Below the pieces are notes generated by a model. It did no database searches. It was not told where the DNA came from and was given only the letters and a program-made list of their open reading frames with translations. The position numbers and the translations under genes were made by a program. Source: an uncultured Draconibacterium sp. (GTDB lineage: Bacteria > Bacteroidota > Bacteroidia > Bacteroidales > Prolixibacteraceae). Taken from it: 64,000 nucleotides of DNA. The stretch is from NCBI RefSeq assembly GCF_963676735.1, contig NZ_OY781464.1:2451001-2515000 (forward strand), given 5' to 3'. Shown here piece after piece: positions 34,534-42,621 of the stretch. Numbering within the stretch: position 1 is the stretch's first letter; each line of letters opens with the position of its first letter.

Positions 34534-35154
34534 ATGGAGACCCTTATTTTTTTGGGATTAATAATTGGCTTGGTTGGCGGCATTGCCGGCACGGTATATT
34601 TTTATAAAAACCGCAACGAACGCCAACTGCAAAGTCAATCGGTTTTACTTTTAGAGAAAATAAAACAAGTTTGTAAGCTTATTACTGTTGAAGGTGAATT
34701 TTCAGAAATTTTCACGCACCGCGATGAAAAGAATCTTTTTTTTAAACTTTTTCAGACCGAAAAAAAAGCGCTACTTATTGTTAAAGCCAAAGTTATGATT
34801 GGCTTCGACCTCACGAAAATAAACATTGAAATAAATACGCCAAAAAGGCAGGTTCGTTTATCGCAATTCCCTGAGCCTGAAATTCTAAGCATTGATAACG
34901 ATCTGGAATACTACGATGTACAGAAAGGAATAATCAACAAGTTTACCGAAACCGACCTGACGAATATGAATAAAAAATCGAAAGAGTTTATTCGTGAAAA
35001 AGTGCAAAACAGCCACCTGGTGCAAATTGCAAAAAACCAGGCCAACGATACAATTTCGCTTATCCGTCAGTTAATTGAATCGGTTGGCTGGGAACTGGTA
35101 GCAGAACATAAAGAGTTACCCAATAAAAAGGCACAAAAAAAGCTGACTGATTAA
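34534..35154 (+). CDS. DUF4230 membrane-anchored protein
   Basis: A 206-residue protein with one N-terminal helix (LIFLGLIIGLVGGIAGTVYFY, residues 4-24) and a DUF4230 domain. The domain starts KQVCKLITVEGEFSEIF, passes through LIVKAKVMIGFDLTKINIEI, a conserved turn and strand pair, and ends in a helix (ANDTISLIRQLIESVGWEL). The family is widespread and uncharacterised. The predicted topology places most of the protein on one side of the inner membrane. It lies between two beta-lactamase-fold genes, 75 bases after the first and convergent with the second. Confidence 0.85.
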   Translation: METLIFLGLIIGLVGGIAGTVYFYKNRNERQLQSQSVLLLEKIKQVCKLITVEGEFSEIFTHRDEKNLFFKLFQTEKKALLIVKAKVMIGFDLTKINIEINTPKRQVRLSQFPEPEILSIDNDLEYYDVQKGIINKFTETDLTNMNKKSKEFIREKVQNSHLVQIAKNQANDTISLIRQLIESVGWELVAEHKELPNKKAQKKLTD

Positions 35155-35233
35155 GTCAACTTTTTATAGATGTCTGAAAAACAATAGCCTGCCAAATAGT
35201 TTGCCATATCCGGCCAAAACACATCAAGCCATG

Positions 35234-36451
35234 CTATTTTTTTATAGCGGCTTCAATTTTTGCTTTAAACTCCTTACCAAACTTAAAGTTGCTCGGCATT
35301 ATTTGTGTAGCAGTAATAATAATAAGCTGATCAGTCGGATTTATCCAAAAATTAGTAGATGCTGCACCGGCCCAGCTGTACTCTCCGGTTTCAAAATCAA
35401 CTGCCCCTGCCAGGCCATAGCCTCTTTTACCATTGTCGTAAATTGCACCTTCAGGTAGTTGGTCGCTCATTATCATTTTTACTGTGGTTGGTTCCAATAC
35501 TTTTACTCCGTCAAGCTCTCCACCATTTAAAAGCATAGTACAAAAACGGGCATAATCATCAATGGTAGAAACCAGTCCGCCACCTCCCGACAATAAGGTT
35601 GCCGGTTGCTTGAAGGCTTCTGCAAAACGGTCTTCCGAAGGTTTAAGGGAACCATCTTCAGCGGGACTATAAAGGGTACATAAACGTTCGTGTTTTTCTT
35701 CCGGCACATAAAATCCGGAGTCATCCATTTTTAACGGGCCAAATACTTTTTGCTGCAGGTATTCATCAAAAGACATTCCTGAGATTACTTCTACCAAAAA
35801 GCCGGCAACATCAATTGAAAGTCCATAAAGCCATTGGGTACCCGGTTGAAAATTAAGTGGCTGCTCTGCAAGCAAAGGCATTTTATCTTCCAATTTTCCA
35901 TCCCAGGCACTATCAAATGTAGCCCGGTATATCGAATCAACATACGAGTTGGGATTCCATCCGTAAGAAATACCTGATGTATGCGTTAATAAATGTCTTA
36001 TAGTTACTTCATTTTCCTGTTCTTCAAGCGTATAGCTATTATCACCTGGCGTATAAACTTTTGCCGATGAAAATTCGGGAATAAACTTCGACACCTTATC
36101 ATCCAGTTCAAATTTACCTTCATCATACAAAGTCATTAAGGCCACAGCGGTAATTGGTTTGGTCATCGAAAAAATCCTAAAAATAGTATTGGCTTCCATC
36201 GCCTTGCTGTTTTCCCGGTCGGCATAACCTTCATTCATGCGAAATACTTCCTGCCCGTCTTTTAACACCAATGCGGAAAAACCGGCCAGCTCCCCCTTAT
36301 CAATGTAGTGTTGAATATGCGCTGTGGCCACTTTTAATGAGTCGGCATCAATGCTTTGGTTAAGATTCTGGTTCTTGGGGGTTGAGCTGCAGCTTGAAAA
36401 AAGCAACACAACCAGGCCAAGCAATAAAAAGTTAAATGGTAGTGTTTTCAT
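35234..36451 (-). CDS. Serine hydrolase lipoprotein (beta-lactamase family / family VIII esterase-like)
   Basis: Starts at the ATG at 36451, giving a 405-residue lipoprotein (LLFSSC, acylated Cys21). The catalytic set is intact, unlike the neighbour at 33337: Ser95-Met-Thr-Lys98 in RIFSMTKPIT, WLYGLSIDVAGFLVEVI carrying the catalytic Tyr as Tyr-Gly-Leu (the EstB-type variant of Y-x-N), and a C-terminal SWAGAASTNFWINP replacing the KTG box. The nearest characterised relatives by motif are family VIII esterases and D-aminopeptidase-type enzymes. The substrate is not predictable. The frame runs on upstream to 36547 with no signal-like character. Confidence 0.88.
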   Translation of the reverse strand: MKTLPFNFLLLGLVVLLFSSCSSTPKNQNLNQSIDADSLKVATAHIQHYIDKGELAGFSALVLKDGQEVFRMNEGYADRENSKAMEANTIFRIFSMTKPITAVALMTLYDEGKFELDDKVSKFIPEFSSAKVYTPGDNSYTLEEQENEVTIRHLLTHTSGISYGWNPNSYVDSIYRATFDSAWDGKLEDKMPLLAEQPLNFQPGTQWLYGLSIDVAGFLVEVISGMSFDEYLQQKVFGPLKMDDSGFYVPEEKHERLCTLYSPAEDGSLKPSEDRFAEAFKQPATLLSGGGGLVSTIDDYARFCTMLLNGGELDGVKVLEPTTVKMIMSDQLPEGAIYDNGKRGYGLAGAVDFETGEYSWAGAASTNFWINPTDQLIIITATQIMPSNFKFGKEFKAKIEAAIKK

Positions 36452-36659
36452 AAATCTGTTTTTTTTTAGTTTAGTTTCAGAAATTGTTGTATCCCCGATT
36501 TCTTCAAAATTATAAAATTCAATGCGTAAATTGGTGAAATTCAACAAATTTATGTTTACTATTTTTTGGTTTATCCCCTTATTGCCATAACAAACGTGCT
36601 TTAGCAGAAATTACCCTTAACTCAGGCTTAACAAGTAACAAGTAATCCTTACAATTATG

Positions 36660-36689
36660 TTGCAGAACATTAAAAAGGCAGTACTTTTG
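36660..36689 (+). promoter_or_regulatory. Bacteroidota-type promoter of the [FeFe] hydrogenase gene
   Basis: TTG (36660-36662), exactly 19 bases, TACTTTTG (36682-36689): a perfect consensus. The start codon at 36713 is only 23 bases further, so the leader is very short. Confidence 0.82.
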
Positions 36690-36712
36690 CGGCGTCAAAA
36701 AAAAGAGGCACT

Positions 36713-38134
36713 ATGGGATATACAAGTAATACACTGATTATCAGAAGAGATCTTCTAAAACAAGTAGTTAAACTTTTTGCCGACGGAAGGCTGGTTGAAG
36801 AAATAGACCGAATTCCGATACAAATGGCTCCCAAGCGTCGCGAAGCACAACACCGCTGCTGCATTCATAAAGAACGGGCCGTAATAAAATACAAACTTTT
36901 CCCGCTGTTGGGCTATACAGTTGACGATGAAAAAGACGAGCTAACCCCACTGAGTGCTTATGCCGAGAATGCTCAAAACCGCACTAAAATAAAAGATGAG
37001 ATATTAACTGTTGTTGACGAAGCCTGCACCAGCTGCGTAAAAGCGCAATATGTTGTAAGTAATCTGTGCCGGGGCTGTGTAGCGCGTCCGTGTATGATGA
37101 ACTGCCCAAAAGATGCCGTAAGCATGGTAAACGGACAGGCGCAAATTGATTCAACAAAATGTATCAACTGTGGTATTTGCCAAAAACAATGCCAGTACCA
37201 CGCCATAATTCATGTACCTATTCCGTGTGAGGCGGCCTGCCCCGTAGGAGCAATTTCGAAAGATAAATTTGGAGTAGAACGTATTGATGATGAAAAATGT
37301 ATCTACTGCGGAAAATGCATGATTGCCTGCCCCTTTGGAAGTATTTTTGAGATTAGTCAGCTGATTGATGTGTTAATGTGCATCAGGAAAGAAGAACACA
37401 CAACAGCCATTTTTGCCCCGGCCATTCACGGTCAGTTTGATTTAACCACCGGCCAGATTGAAAGCCTGTTAAAAGAAATCGGCTTTAATGAGGTTGTTGA
37501 GGTTGCTGATGGTGCCCGAAAAACAGTGGAGCACGAATCGGAAGAATTTTTAGAACGACTGGGAGATGGAGCACCCTTTATGACCACCAGTTGCTGTCCG
37601 AGTTATGTTGAAACCGTTGAAAAACACGTAAAAGGATTAAAACCTTATGTTTCTGATACGCCATCGCCAATGATGTATGCTGCGGAAATGGCGCGTCAAA
37701 AAAATCCGGAAACCAAAGTAGTTTTTATCGGGCCATGTATTGGTAAACGAAAGGAAGCCAAGCGCAATGATAAAGTTGATTTTGTAATGTCGTTTGAAGA
37801 GCTAAACGCACTAATTGTTGGGCTGGATATTGATTTGGGCAGCCTGGCCGACAACGAAAGTCGCCACAACCAAAAAACGGTAGATCGCGGGTTTGCCCTG
37901 TCGGGAGGAGTGGCAGCAGCAGTAAAAGCAGAACGCCCTGAGGCCAATATTAAAGAGCTTGTAATTAATGGTGTAGATAAAAAAGCTGTTGGCATGATGA
38001 AAGCTTATGCGCGTGGAAAAGCACCGGCCAATTTTATTGAAGTGATGGTTTGCGAAGGAGGGTGCATTAATGGCCCCGCTTCGCTGGGAGAAATGGCGGG
38101 TAACCGGAAACTTTTTAACAGTAACCTGAAATAA
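36713..38134 (+). CDS. Monomeric [FeFe] hydrogenase (group B type)
   Basis: Catalyses reversible proton reduction to H2 in the cytoplasm. After an N-terminal region (1-100), ferredoxin-like clusters occupy about 105-225 (CRGCVARPCMMNCP, CINCGICQKQC, CEAACPVGAI, CIYCGKCMIACP). The H-cluster domain has L1 TTSCCPSY (Cys294, Cys295), L2 GPCIGKRKE (Cys342, with the P-C-x2-K-x2-E pattern kept) and L3 VCEGGCINGP (Cys447, Cys451). The Gly-Pro after L3 is typical of the stand-alone group B family in anaerobic Bacteroidota and Firmicutes, as opposed to the bifurcating HydABC type. No diaphorase subunits and no hydEFG maturases are in the window. The electron donor is most likely ferredoxin. Confidence 0.93.
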   Translation: MGYTSNTLIIRRDLLKQVVKLFADGRLVEEIDRIPIQMAPKRREAQHRCCIHKERAVIKYKLFPLLGYTVDDEKDELTPLSAYAENAQNRTKIKDEILTVVDEACTSCVKAQYVVSNLCRGCVARPCMMNCPKDAVSMVNGQAQIDSTKCINCGICQKQCQYHAIIHVPIPCEAACPVGAISKDKFGVERIDDEKCIYCGKCMIACPFGSIFEISQLIDVLMCIRKEEHTTAIFAPAIHGQFDLTTGQIESLLKEIGFNEVVEVADGARKTVEHESEEFLERLGDGAPFMTTSCCPSYVETVEKHVKGLKPYVSDTPSPMMYAAEMARQKNPETKVVFIGPCIGKRKEAKRNDKVDFVMSFEELNALIVGLDIDLGSLADNESRHNQKTVDRGFALSGGVAAAVKAERPEANIKELVINGVDKKAVGMMKAYARGKAPANFIEVMVCEGGCINGPASLGEMAGNRKLFNSNLK

Positions 38135-38175
38135 ATACGGGCTATTCAAGCTATTAATCTTCAAAAGTATTTGCG

Positions 38176-39156
38176 ATGAACCAACATTTTCAGGAAACAA
38201 TATTAAAGGCAACGGGGGCACAAAGTTTGAACCGAACAGCATCTATACAGAGCCTGTGGAGCGGATATGGCGAAATTATTCGGTATAGCCTTGAAGGATC
38301 AAAAATGAAGAGTGTGGTGGTAAAACATGTTAATCTTCCTGAAGGCGGCAACCATCCGCGCGGGTGGAATACCGATTTATCGCACCAGCGTAAACTAAAA
38401 TCATATAAAGTTGAAACCGAATGGTATAAATCCTTTGCCAATAGCTGCGACCAGAACTGCAAAGTACCTGAATGTTATGCACTTGAAACCCTGGGTTCTG
38501 AAGTGTTGATGGTGATGGAAGATTTAGATGAATTGGGTTTTGCTAAGCGCCTTAGTGCTTCGGTTAACTGGAAGAATATAAACGCCTGCCTGAGTTGGCT
38601 GTCAAATTTTCATGCCACTTTTTTGCACATAAAGCCACAGGGACTATGGGAAACAGGAACATACTGGCACCTTAACACCCGCCCTGAAGAACTGGAAGCG
38701 ATGGACGATCTTCCGTTAAAAAATGCCGCTGCAGCAATTGACAGGGCATTGACATCAAGCCCATTTCAAACGCTGGTACATGGCGATGCCAAACTGGCCA
38801 ACTTTTGCTTTTCTGAAGATGGAGAAAAAGTAGCAGCTGTTGATTTTCAATATGTTGGTGGTGGTTGTGGAATGAAAGATCTGGCCTATTTTATTGGCAG
38901 TTGCATGAGTGAAAACGACTGCGAAAAATACGAAGAACAGATTCTAAACACTTATTTTGAGTTTTTAAAAGCTGCCCTGAACCGGAAACAAAATAGCACC
39001 AATTTTATCGCTCTCGAGCACAACTGGCGAAATTTATACCATACTGCCTGGGCCGATTTTCATCGGTTTTTAAAAGGCTGGCACCCTGGCCACTGGAAAA
39101 TCAACTCATACAGCGAACGGGTTTCACGTGAAGTAATAAAAAGCATTGCACATTAG
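38176..39156 (+). CDS. Phosphotransferase of the choline/ecdysteroid-kinase-like family
   Basis: This 326-residue protein has the aminoglycoside-phosphotransferase/choline-kinase fold. The phosphate-loop region (VVVKHVNLPEG) with its Lys, VLMVMEDLDELGF as the hinge, LVHGDAKLANFCF as the catalytic H-G-D-x4-N loop and VDFQYVGGGCGMKDLAYF as the metal-binding Asp-Phe segment are all in place. The VDFQ..G..DLA form resembles the DUF1679/EcKL branch more than antibiotic kinases. The small-molecule substrate is unknown. It is 41 bases after the hydrogenase gene and 49 before the phosphatase gene. Confidence 0.82.
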   Translation: MNQHFQETILKATGAQSLNRTASIQSLWSGYGEIIRYSLEGSKMKSVVVKHVNLPEGGNHPRGWNTDLSHQRKLKSYKVETEWYKSFANSCDQNCKVPECYALETLGSEVLMVMEDLDELGFAKRLSASVNWKNINACLSWLSNFHATFLHIKPQGLWETGTYWHLNTRPEELEAMDDLPLKNAAAAIDRALTSSPFQTLVHGDAKLANFCFSEDGEKVAAVDFQYVGGGCGMKDLAYFIGSCMSENDCEKYEEQILNTYFEFLKAALNRKQNSTNFIALEHNWRNLYHTAWADFHRFLKGWHPGHWKINSYSERVSREVIKSIAH

Positions 39157-39171
39157 TTTTGGCTTGTTTGC

Positions 39172-39179
39172 TAACTTTG
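39172..39179 (+). promoter_or_regulatory. Candidate -7 element of the IMPase-family gene
   Basis: TAACTTTG fits TAnnTTTG and lies 26 bases before the start codon at 39206. The nearest TTG (39146-39148) is 23 bases upstream, somewhat too far. Confidence 0.4.
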
Positions 39180-39205
39180 ATACAAATATTTTTAGTTAAA
39201 CAACT

Positions 39206-40108
39206 ATGAAGTTATCAAGCACCCAGCTTTCAACACTTTGCCAATATGCCATTACTGCTGCAAAAAAAGGCGGAGGTATAATTCATGAATATGCCGGTAA
39301 AAAAGTGAAAGTAGGTAAAAAAATTGCCGCCGACAGCCTGGCATCGCAAGTAGTAACAGCGGTAGATATTAAGGCACAAAACAGTATTCTGGAAACCTTA
39401 GCGCCTACAATTCGAGAATACCAGCTGGCTTTGCTAAGCGAAGAAAGCCCGGATAACAACAGCAGGTTTTTAAAGGACTACTTCTGGTGTATCGACCCCA
39501 TGGATGGCACGCTCGCTTTTACTGAACAAACACCGGGGTATGCGGTTTCCATTGCTTTGGTGGCTAAATCTGGCGAACCACAACTGGGAGTAGTTTTCGA
39601 CCCGCTTACCCAAAACCTTTATCATGCGGTAAAAGACCAGGGCGCTTTTCTAAACCAGCATCCCTGGCAACCCGACCTGCAGCTTACCAATAAAAATACT
39701 TTTACCCTCCATATCGATCGTACATTTTTGCAGTACAAACATTTCAATTTATTTGTTGATGAACTTAAAACAGTTTTAAAGAAGTACAACATCAGCAAGT
39801 TAAATATACAAAAACATGCCGGAGCCGTGCTAAATGCTATTTGGGTACTGGAGCAAGCCCCGGGATGCTACTTTAAACTGCCAAAAGCTACGCCGGGCGG
39901 AGGAAGCCTATGGGACTTTGCAGCAACAGCCTGCATTTTTAACGAAGTTGGAGCTGTAGCAAAAAGTTTTGATGACAGCCTGCTCGACCTTAACCGAAAA
40001 GATTCAAGTTTTATGAATCACCGGGGGGTTATGTATTCAAGTAATCAAGAAATTGCTACCCTTATCAGGCAGTTCAAATCATTGGCCCGAAAAAATAAGT
40101 CATTTTAG
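39206..40108 (+). CDS. Inositol-monophosphatase-family phosphatase (CysQ-like)
   Basis: A 300-residue Mg2+-dependent phosphatase. The metal-binding motifs are complete: the paired acid in LLSEESPDN, WCIDPMDGTLAF (D-P-x-D-G-T) and the late GGSLWDFAATACIFNEVGA (W-D-x-A). Between these, VSIALVAKSGEPQLGVVFDP is the usual strand pair. Members dephosphorylate inositol phosphates, 3'-phosphoadenosine 5'-phosphate or fructose-1,6-bisphosphate. CysQ-type PAP hydrolysis is the likeliest for a bacterium, though the APS reductase (57050) type would not itself generate PAP. The enzyme's exact substrate is left open. Confidence 0.85.
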   Translation: MKLSSTQLSTLCQYAITAAKKGGGIIHEYAGKKVKVGKKIAADSLASQVVTAVDIKAQNSILETLAPTIREYQLALLSEESPDNNSRFLKDYFWCIDPMDGTLAFTEQTPGYAVSIALVAKSGEPQLGVVFDPLTQNLYHAVKDQGAFLNQHPWQPDLQLTNKNTFTLHIDRTFLQYKHFNLFVDELKTVLKKYNISKLNIQKHAGAVLNAIWVLEQAPGCYFKLPKATPGGGSLWDFAATACIFNEVGAVAKSFDDSLLDLNRKDSSFMNHRGVMYSSNQEIATLIRQFKSLARKNKSF

Positions 40109-40176
40109 TCTTTTATCCTCCTTTTTCTTGCCTCGAGTTGGTTTATTGAGTAACTTGTAGTTACCATTAAATCATT

Positions 40177-40521
40177 ATGGATGTTGAATTGTACATACAA
40201 AAAATAATTCTCACCTATAAATCGTCTATTCGCTTTAGGGTTGGCTTTGCAGTTTTAATTGTATCAATAGGGTTGTTAATCATATTGTTAAATGCTTTTA
40301 ACCTGCTCGATTTCCCCGGCGAAATAAAAAGTATTATAAGTATTTCCGGAACACTGGTTTCATCGGTTTGTGCCTTTCCGATAAAAGAAATTGTTGACCG
40401 CCGCAACCAGATACGATTGATTAACGAATTATCTGTTCAGCACAAAAACTCAAGTGGAGAGGACAAAAAGAGGCTGGAAGAACTGATTTGGAAATTTATA
40501 GAAAAAAACGTAGTTGGATAA
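40177..40521 (+). CDS. Small two-helix membrane protein, unknown
   Basis: This 114-residue protein has two hydrophobic helices (FAVLIVSIGLLIILLNAF, about 26-43, and SIISISGTLVSSVCAFPI, about 52-69). A charged C-terminal tail (KEIVDRRNQIRLINELSVQHKNSSGEDKKRLEELIW) is predicted helical and cytoplasmic. I do not recognise the family. It sits 2 bases before the gene for an anchored NlpC/P60-like protein and is probably co-transcribed with it, so the two may act together in the envelope. Confidence 0.65.
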   Translation: MDVELYIQKIILTYKSSIRFRVGFAVLIVSIGLLIILLNAFNLLDFPGEIKSIISISGTLVSSVCAFPIKEIVDRRNQIRLINELSVQHKNSSGEDKKRLEELIWKFIEKNVVG

Positions 40522-40523
40522 AC

Positions 40524-41222
40524 ATGGCAAGTAATAATAACAATCTGATTAATAAAATTGAGATGGAAGAAAAGCGTGCCCGGAAGAGGATGCTCACCTA
40601 CGCTTCGGTTCCACTTTTGCTCACCATCATTCTGGTAATAATATCATACATGGTTATAAACAATGCCGGCGAAGAAGTAAAAGAACTAAAACATGAAAAA
40701 TCGGAATTGGAAGCAAACATCAAGCAATTAAACACCAGTATTGGTTTAAAGTCGGACAGCATTGCCGAAATGAAAAAAGTAATGGAGTTGGCTTTAAATT
40801 ACAGCGACAAACGTTACGAATTTAATTATTCGGTAGACAAGGAATTATACTCACGTTATCCGCGTCAAACAGAAATGCTTTCTGAAATTCGGGCCATGAT
40901 TCGGGCTGGCGAAGTAAAGTGGAAACTTGGAGGGAGTTCTCCTGAAGATGGTTTCGATTCGCCAAGTTTTGCAAGCTTTATGATAAACCGCCATTCGGCA
41001 ATTACAGTTGAGGCCGCCAACCGTTACCAGTTGCGCGATGCACTGCCCAAAACAGAAACTCCACGTGTGGGCGATATTGTTTTTTACGAACACGGCTATG
41101 CCATGTTTTATTTCGAATATAGAAATAAGCCTTTTGTTATTGGGATGACTCCGCTCGGACTGGCATCGTTAACCTACGATTTTGGCCCTAAACGACTTGG
41201 TTTCGGTCGGGTTAGCTATTAA
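40524..41222 (+). CDS. Membrane-anchored coiled-coil protein with degenerate NlpC/P60-like domain
   Basis: Starts at the ATG at 40524, two bases after the previous stop, giving 232 residues. One membrane helix (about 28-46) is followed by a coiled coil (EEVKELKHEKSELEANIKQLN, about 50-90). The C-terminal domain (about 125-232) resembles NlpC/P60 cell-wall hydrolases: WKLGGSSPEDGFDSPSF aligns with the usual GGxSPxxGFDCSGF, and PRVGDIVFYEHGYAMFYF with PGDLVFF-GHVGIY. By this alignment the nucleophilic Cys is Ser146 and the catalytic His is Tyr192, so hydrolysis is not expected. The assignment rests on motif alignment by eye and is moderate. Confidence 0.65.
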   Translation: MASNNNNLINKIEMEEKRARKRMLTYASVPLLLTIILVIISYMVINNAGEEVKELKHEKSELEANIKQLNTSIGLKSDSIAEMKKVMELALNYSDKRYEFNYSVDKELYSRYPRQTEMLSEIRAMIRAGEVKWKLGGSSPEDGFDSPSFASFMINRHSAITVEAANRYQLRDALPKTETPRVGDIVFYEHGYAMFYFEYRNKPFVIGMTPLGLASLTYDFGPKRLGFGRVSY

Positions 41223-41301
41223 ACAAATCAGTATCCAGCTCCACACTTTAATGATGCAGAATAGTTGCCCGCATTTTCAGCAAAGAAAACAACATTAAAA
41301 A

Positions 41302-41323
41302 GGGCATTCTTCTCAGAACGCCC
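41302..41323 (-). terminator. Terminator of the PorP/SprF gene
   Basis: GGGCATTCT (41302-41310), a TCTC loop and AGAACGCCC (41315-41323), with a run of A at 41297-41301 that is a T-run on the minus strand. It lies 27 bases beyond the stop of the minus-strand gene at 41350. Confidence 0.75.
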
Positions 41324-41349
41324 CGGCCATGCATAATCAATCAACTCAA

Positions 41350-42288
41350 TTAAAAATATCGTGGAGAAGTTACCTCTTGCTTTTTAAACCGGAGTTCGTA
41401 CGATACCATCACTTCGTGTGTACCGTTACTGTAATTTTGAATATTATTTGTAGAAAAATCGATGGCATATCCCAGGCGCAGTTTATCTTTAAAATAAAAC
41501 TGGGCAATAACCCCAAACGATTCGCCTGAACGCCAGCTTCCTCCCAGCCAGAATTTTTCTTTAAACAAGAAGTTCCCCGTAAGATCCAGTTGCAAGGGAG
41601 CACCGGTTTCCGATGAAAATGAAGCCTTGGTAAGCGCTGTTGGCTTAAACTTTAAGTTTTCACCGAGATCAAAAACAGCTCCGGCTATTAAAAAATAATG
41701 GCGCATTTGAGCCTGAACCGAAAAATTCTGATAATCGTTCTCAAACGAACTGTTAACAATTCGGGGAATTGAAAATCCTACATAAGCTCTTTTACTGTAT
41801 AAAAAAGCACCTACTCCAAAATTTGGTTTTAATTTTGAACTAATCTCTCCAACAAACGACGGATCATTAGCATCAATAATATTATGCGATTGCAAATTGT
41901 GCGAGTAATTTGTAAATCCCCCCTTAATCCCCAAACGTAAATTGGTCTTTTCTGAAAGTGGCACGAGGTAGGAATAATCGCCAAAAATATAAAGTCGTTT
42001 TACGTACCCTATTTTATCGTTTATCAGGTTTAATCCCAGTGCTACCTTTTCGTTTTTTAGTGGTGCCTGCACCGACATGGTATATGTTTCCGGTGCTCCG
42101 TCCCAGCCCGTCCACTGATGACGGCCTAAAACCATAAAACCAACTGATTCCCAGGTTCCGGCATAGGCCGGATTTATGGTTTGCGTATTAAACATGTACT
42201 GGGTGTACATGGGGTCTTGTTGCGCCTTAACAACGCTGCTCACCAGCACTAAAATTAATCCTATACCTATTATAATATGTGTTTTCAT
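41350..42288 (-). CDS. PorP/SprF family type IX secretion membrane protein
   Basis: A 312-residue outer-membrane protein. A signal peptide (cleavage after about VVKAQ, residue 23) is followed by the family signature QDPMYTQYMFNTQTINPAYAGT and RHQWTGWDGAPETYTMSVQAPL. The remainder is beta-barrel strands ending MVSYELRFKKQEV. Members cooperate with T9SS and with long adhesins such as SprB, and stand-alone copies typically follow giant cargo genes. No such cargo gene is adjacent here. Its terminator is at 41302-41323. Confidence 0.92.
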   Translation of the reverse strand: MKTHIIIGIGLILVLVSSVVKAQQDPMYTQYMFNTQTINPAYAGTWESVGFMVLGRHQWTGWDGAPETYTMSVQAPLKNEKVALGLNLINDKIGYVKRLYIFGDYSYLVPLSEKTNLRLGIKGGFTNYSHNLQSHNIIDANDPSFVGEISSKLKPNFGVGAFLYSKRAYVGFSIPRIVNSSFENDYQNFSVQAQMRHYFLIAGAVFDLGENLKFKPTALTKASFSSETGAPLQLDLTGNFLFKEKFWLGGSWRSGESFGVIAQFYFKDKLRLGYAIDFSTNNIQNYSNGTHEVMVSYELRFKKQEVTSPRYF

Positions 42289-42621
42289 TTTTTAAGCGTC
42301 CTTGTGTTGTATTTATCTTCTGTAAAAGCGTACTTACCTGTTACCAACACATATGCCAAAACGCTTACAACGCTCATTTAATGCACTTTAGCAAACCCCG
42401 TAAACACGCACAGCTTTCCACAAATGGGACACAAAAAACAATTTGCCCCGTTTTGGCCATCATTCCAAGCCTGAATCACTATGGATTAAAATAAATATCC
42501 TGGAACAAATTTTACTGATTTTGCTTTTATTTGATAAGTATTTGATGAAGCCCTGTGTACTTGACATTTTACTTTCTTATTTTTATAGAACGTATTTTAC
42601 AATAAAAATAAACGTACTTTA
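42289..42621. other. Intergenic region upstream of the SLC12-type transporter
   Basis: A divergent 333-base spacer with the start regions of the PorP/SprF gene (left) and the transporter (right). I see no consensus promoter, RNA gene or credible small frame. Confidence 0.5.

Noticed and set aside
35201..35458. Plus-strand frame downstream of DUF4230
   Set aside because: Antisense to the conserved 3' end of the serine hydrolase gene; no signal or domain.
42279..42494. Small frame before the SLC12-like gene
   Set aside because: Cys/His-rich random composition, no signal peptide or start context; treated as non-coding.
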